NCBI GenBank assembly: GCA_951217055.1
Contig: OX578281.1
Location: forward strand, 26,571,101-26,635,100
Direction: 5' to 3'
Length of the DNA: 64,000 nt
Source of the DNA: Gerris lacustris
Taxonomy: Eukaryota; Arthropoda; Insecta; Hemiptera; Gerridae
In this document: positions 61,676 through 64,000 of the stretch, piece by piece
Layout: each line of letters begins with the position of its first letter
How positions within the stretch are numbered: position 1 is the stretch's first letter
The notes under the pieces: model-generated
The model's database searches: none
Seen by the model: the letters and a program-made list of their open reading frames with translations, nothing else
Told to the model about the DNA's origin: nothing
Made by a program: the position numbers and the translations under genes

Positions 61676-64000
61676 ATAATGGAAAACATATATTTTCTTT
61701 TTCTTAATAACTTAAGACAAATGGATAGTTAAGTCCACAGACCTTTGGGATATAGGAACAACGAACATCTGTAGGCATAAAGGTGATAATATTACTTAGT
61801 CTAATCAACTATTAAGAAATAGGAATTTAACAAAATTAATTAAGTAATTTGGGGTGGGTAACTAACAAAAATGAGTAGGTACCAATTATTATTTTCCAGT
61901 TACTTTTATAAAAATAGTTTTGAGTTGTAATGTTATATTTCTTTTTATAAACGGAGCTATTATTCTATAAAATTTCAAAAGGTACTATTTTTTTTTATAT
62001 AACTATGGAATAAAATTAGAATTAAATTGCACGATTGGATTTGTAATCAATAAAATTTAATTATATTAGGACATCATCCACCTTTAAACTAGTCACGTAG
62101 TAAATACCTTTATTTTTATTTTATTTTATTATTATTATTATTTATTATTTTTTATTTATTATTATGACAAGGGTTTTATGATCAAATTTAATTTAATGTT
62201 GATGTAACATGAGAAAACCATTGGTTAAGTTTGAAACGGTTTATCGAGGCTACGTAACCACTTACGTATCGCCTTAATGCCTAAACTTTATCCTATAAGT
62301 AATTAGGCAAATTAGTCACACAGTCTATTCCTAGTTATAATAATAATAACAAACTAGGTAACAGCTGATACATTAATTTGTATTAAAATAGGCTTTAATT
62401 AATTAGTCTGATAAATTAATATTATTAAACAAAATAATCATTTCCGATAATAACAATTAATTAGCTAGTGTTCGTGAGACGACTTTATATATTAAAATTA
62501 GGTGTTTTATGTTGAATAAATCTGTGAGTACGGCAGTGAGCAAGGCAAAATTCCAGCAAGCATACAGTATATCTTTACTTAAACAAATTCTCCCGGTTTT
62601 ACTCTCCCTCATATCTCTGCTTCCTCATAAGTTGGGCTTTTGAAATTTAAAACATGGAGTAGGTAAGTCGCTTAAGTAGATTAGGACACTATAACAAATT
62701 TTGCCCACAATATTTAAGCCTTATCAAAAGGGAAGAGTTTCAAAGTTTACACTTTTGTAACTGACTCGCACTCACTCATCAAAATTATAAGTGGCTTCCA
62801 GAATAGATAGAAACTTGAAATTCGGAACACACAAGAAAAAAGTTCAGATCCCCTCCCAAAAAAGTCAGCCTATCAAAGTAGTGATAACTACATTGCGGCC
62901 AAGGTTGTTTTATGGCTCATTCAAAAACTGGCCAAATGAAGACTTTTCATGATTATGTTTTTGCTGAGGATAATTATTTGTCAATTAAATTCCAAGTTAT
63001 ATTAGTGTACAAATTATGTTTTCCTTTTAATTGGTTCACATATGCTAGCCTAATCAATTTGTAAGACAATTCTAGTTTAAATTATACTAGGAGATTATAT
63101 TGTACTGTTGTTAAATAATGTTTACCTCATAACCATGCCTGATGTTAGGTATCTGTACGAAATACGATACCTAAGCTTCTGTCCGTTGGCATGTTTCAAT
63201 TCATAAACTACTATAGCAAGGAACATGAACTTCGGCACACAGGTGCATCTCGGCATTATAGACAACTGTACACTTTTTGGAGTTTTCACACTTAATATTT
63301 TCAAGATGGCGGCTATTATGGCGGACGACTAAAAATAAGTTTTTAGTCACTACGACATGTTATACATCAATTTAAAGGTCTTGATGTGAAGAAAAAGAAT
63401 ATGCAACTATTCAAATTTTACACTTAATAATTTTAACTTAATCGTACAGAAACCGGCGATTATCACCTCACGTACTTACGTGAAGCGCGCCTTACTTGTT
63501 TGCAGTTATTATTATTAAGTTCCTACTTCAAGTATTTAGCTTTAGTTTATCTCATGTTTCTTTCTTACTGAACCCTTCATACAGGTAATAGTACCTTCCA
63601 CCTCATTCATTCGGTACCCCTGAGCTATTGTGGTCTTATTTTCCTTAATGCCTGAATATATTTGAAAGATTCAATTGATCATCTGATTGTTATTATTATA
63701 TAATATTGCGGTTAGACAATTACCAAACTTTTTTTTTTTTTAAAAAATAAACCATCGAAGTGTTTGTGTATATAAAATATGCAACGAGACTATTTTTCCT
63801 TGAAAAAAAAACTGACGAAATATCAATTTCACTTGATCTTTTAAGGTCCAAAGGCAAAAACGAGGGCTTAATACATTTCTGTGCTTGTCTGTCTGTCTGT
63901 AACGCACCTGATCTACGAAGGCACCCCCAAAAAATTGAAAGTTTGCAGTTATGTTATGTGCAATCACCCAAACACAGCAATATTATAGGGCAGCTCCAAA
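61676..64000. other. AT-rich, no gene recognised
   Basis: Unique AT-rich DNA, probably intron of the dpr-like gene. 63,140-63,320 and 63,880-63,990 (TTGTCTGTCTGTCTGTAACG) look like transposon debris. No Dpr Ig exon could be read on the minus strand. Confidence 0.4.

Overview
The window looks like a piece of an AT-rich, transposon- and satellite-laden insect genome. The strongest argument is two short minus-strand exons (48,770-48,938 and 42,727-42,827) that join in phase and encode the end of the second immunoglobulin domain plus the C-terminal tail of a Dpr-family (defective proboscis extension response) neuronal surface protein. They are the only recognisable host coding sequence. The gene runs right to left; its earlier exons (first Ig domain, first half of the second) were not found and probably lie beyond 64,000, so 42.8-48.8 kb is intron and much of 48.9-64 kb probably is too. 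The insect order cannot be fixed from what I can read.

Bases 1-13,777 are a compound satellite. A hexamer is written as CCACAA on the left (1-5,938) and as TTGTGG on the right (6,153-13,326), and the switch occurs at a palindrome centred near 5,863. It alternates with arrays of GGTCCTA-type repeats rich in CCTAGG palindromes. Spacer blocks recur in it (S1 at 741, 2,081, 5,323 and inverted at 13,509; S2 at 7,681 and 12,269, each ending in a long AT tract), as does a recent duplication at a constant 1,624-base offset. Nested inside (2,836-4,982) is a second fold-back array built from GTATCA, GAATCT and an 11-base GACGACACTAT repeat that reverses orientation near 4,270. Long predicted proteins here (poly-Val, Leu-Trp, Cys-Gly, Pro-Gln, Tyr-Ile) are translations of simple repeats, not genes.

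Bases 13.8-42 kb hold dispersed transposon debris: SINE-like elements that combine a tRNA-like promoter with a 5S rRNA-like segment (14.7 and 33.8 kb, a related 5S-like stretch at 29.2 kb), a Tc1/mariner remnant folded on itself (23.16-23.71 kb), another transposase fragment (33.4 kb), an inverted-repeat element with a 14-base flanking duplication (32.68-33.29 kb), a Ty3/gypsy integrase fragment (39.45 kb), a 60-base minisatellite (40.1-40.8 kb) and long AT tracts.

Bases 42-64 kb hold the dpr-like exons and a high density of hairpin-forming elements: 44.7, 45.0-46.6, 47.9, 52.9 and 56.3-59.2 kb, the last with arms of about 1.3 kb. If the dpr-like gene is transcribed through them, its pre-mRNA would contain long double-stranded stretches. 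A broken gene fragment of an invertebrate repeat-associated family lies at 54.9-55.3 kb. All calls are from reading the sequence; no alignment or folding program was run, and repeat edges are approximate to about 5-20 bases.
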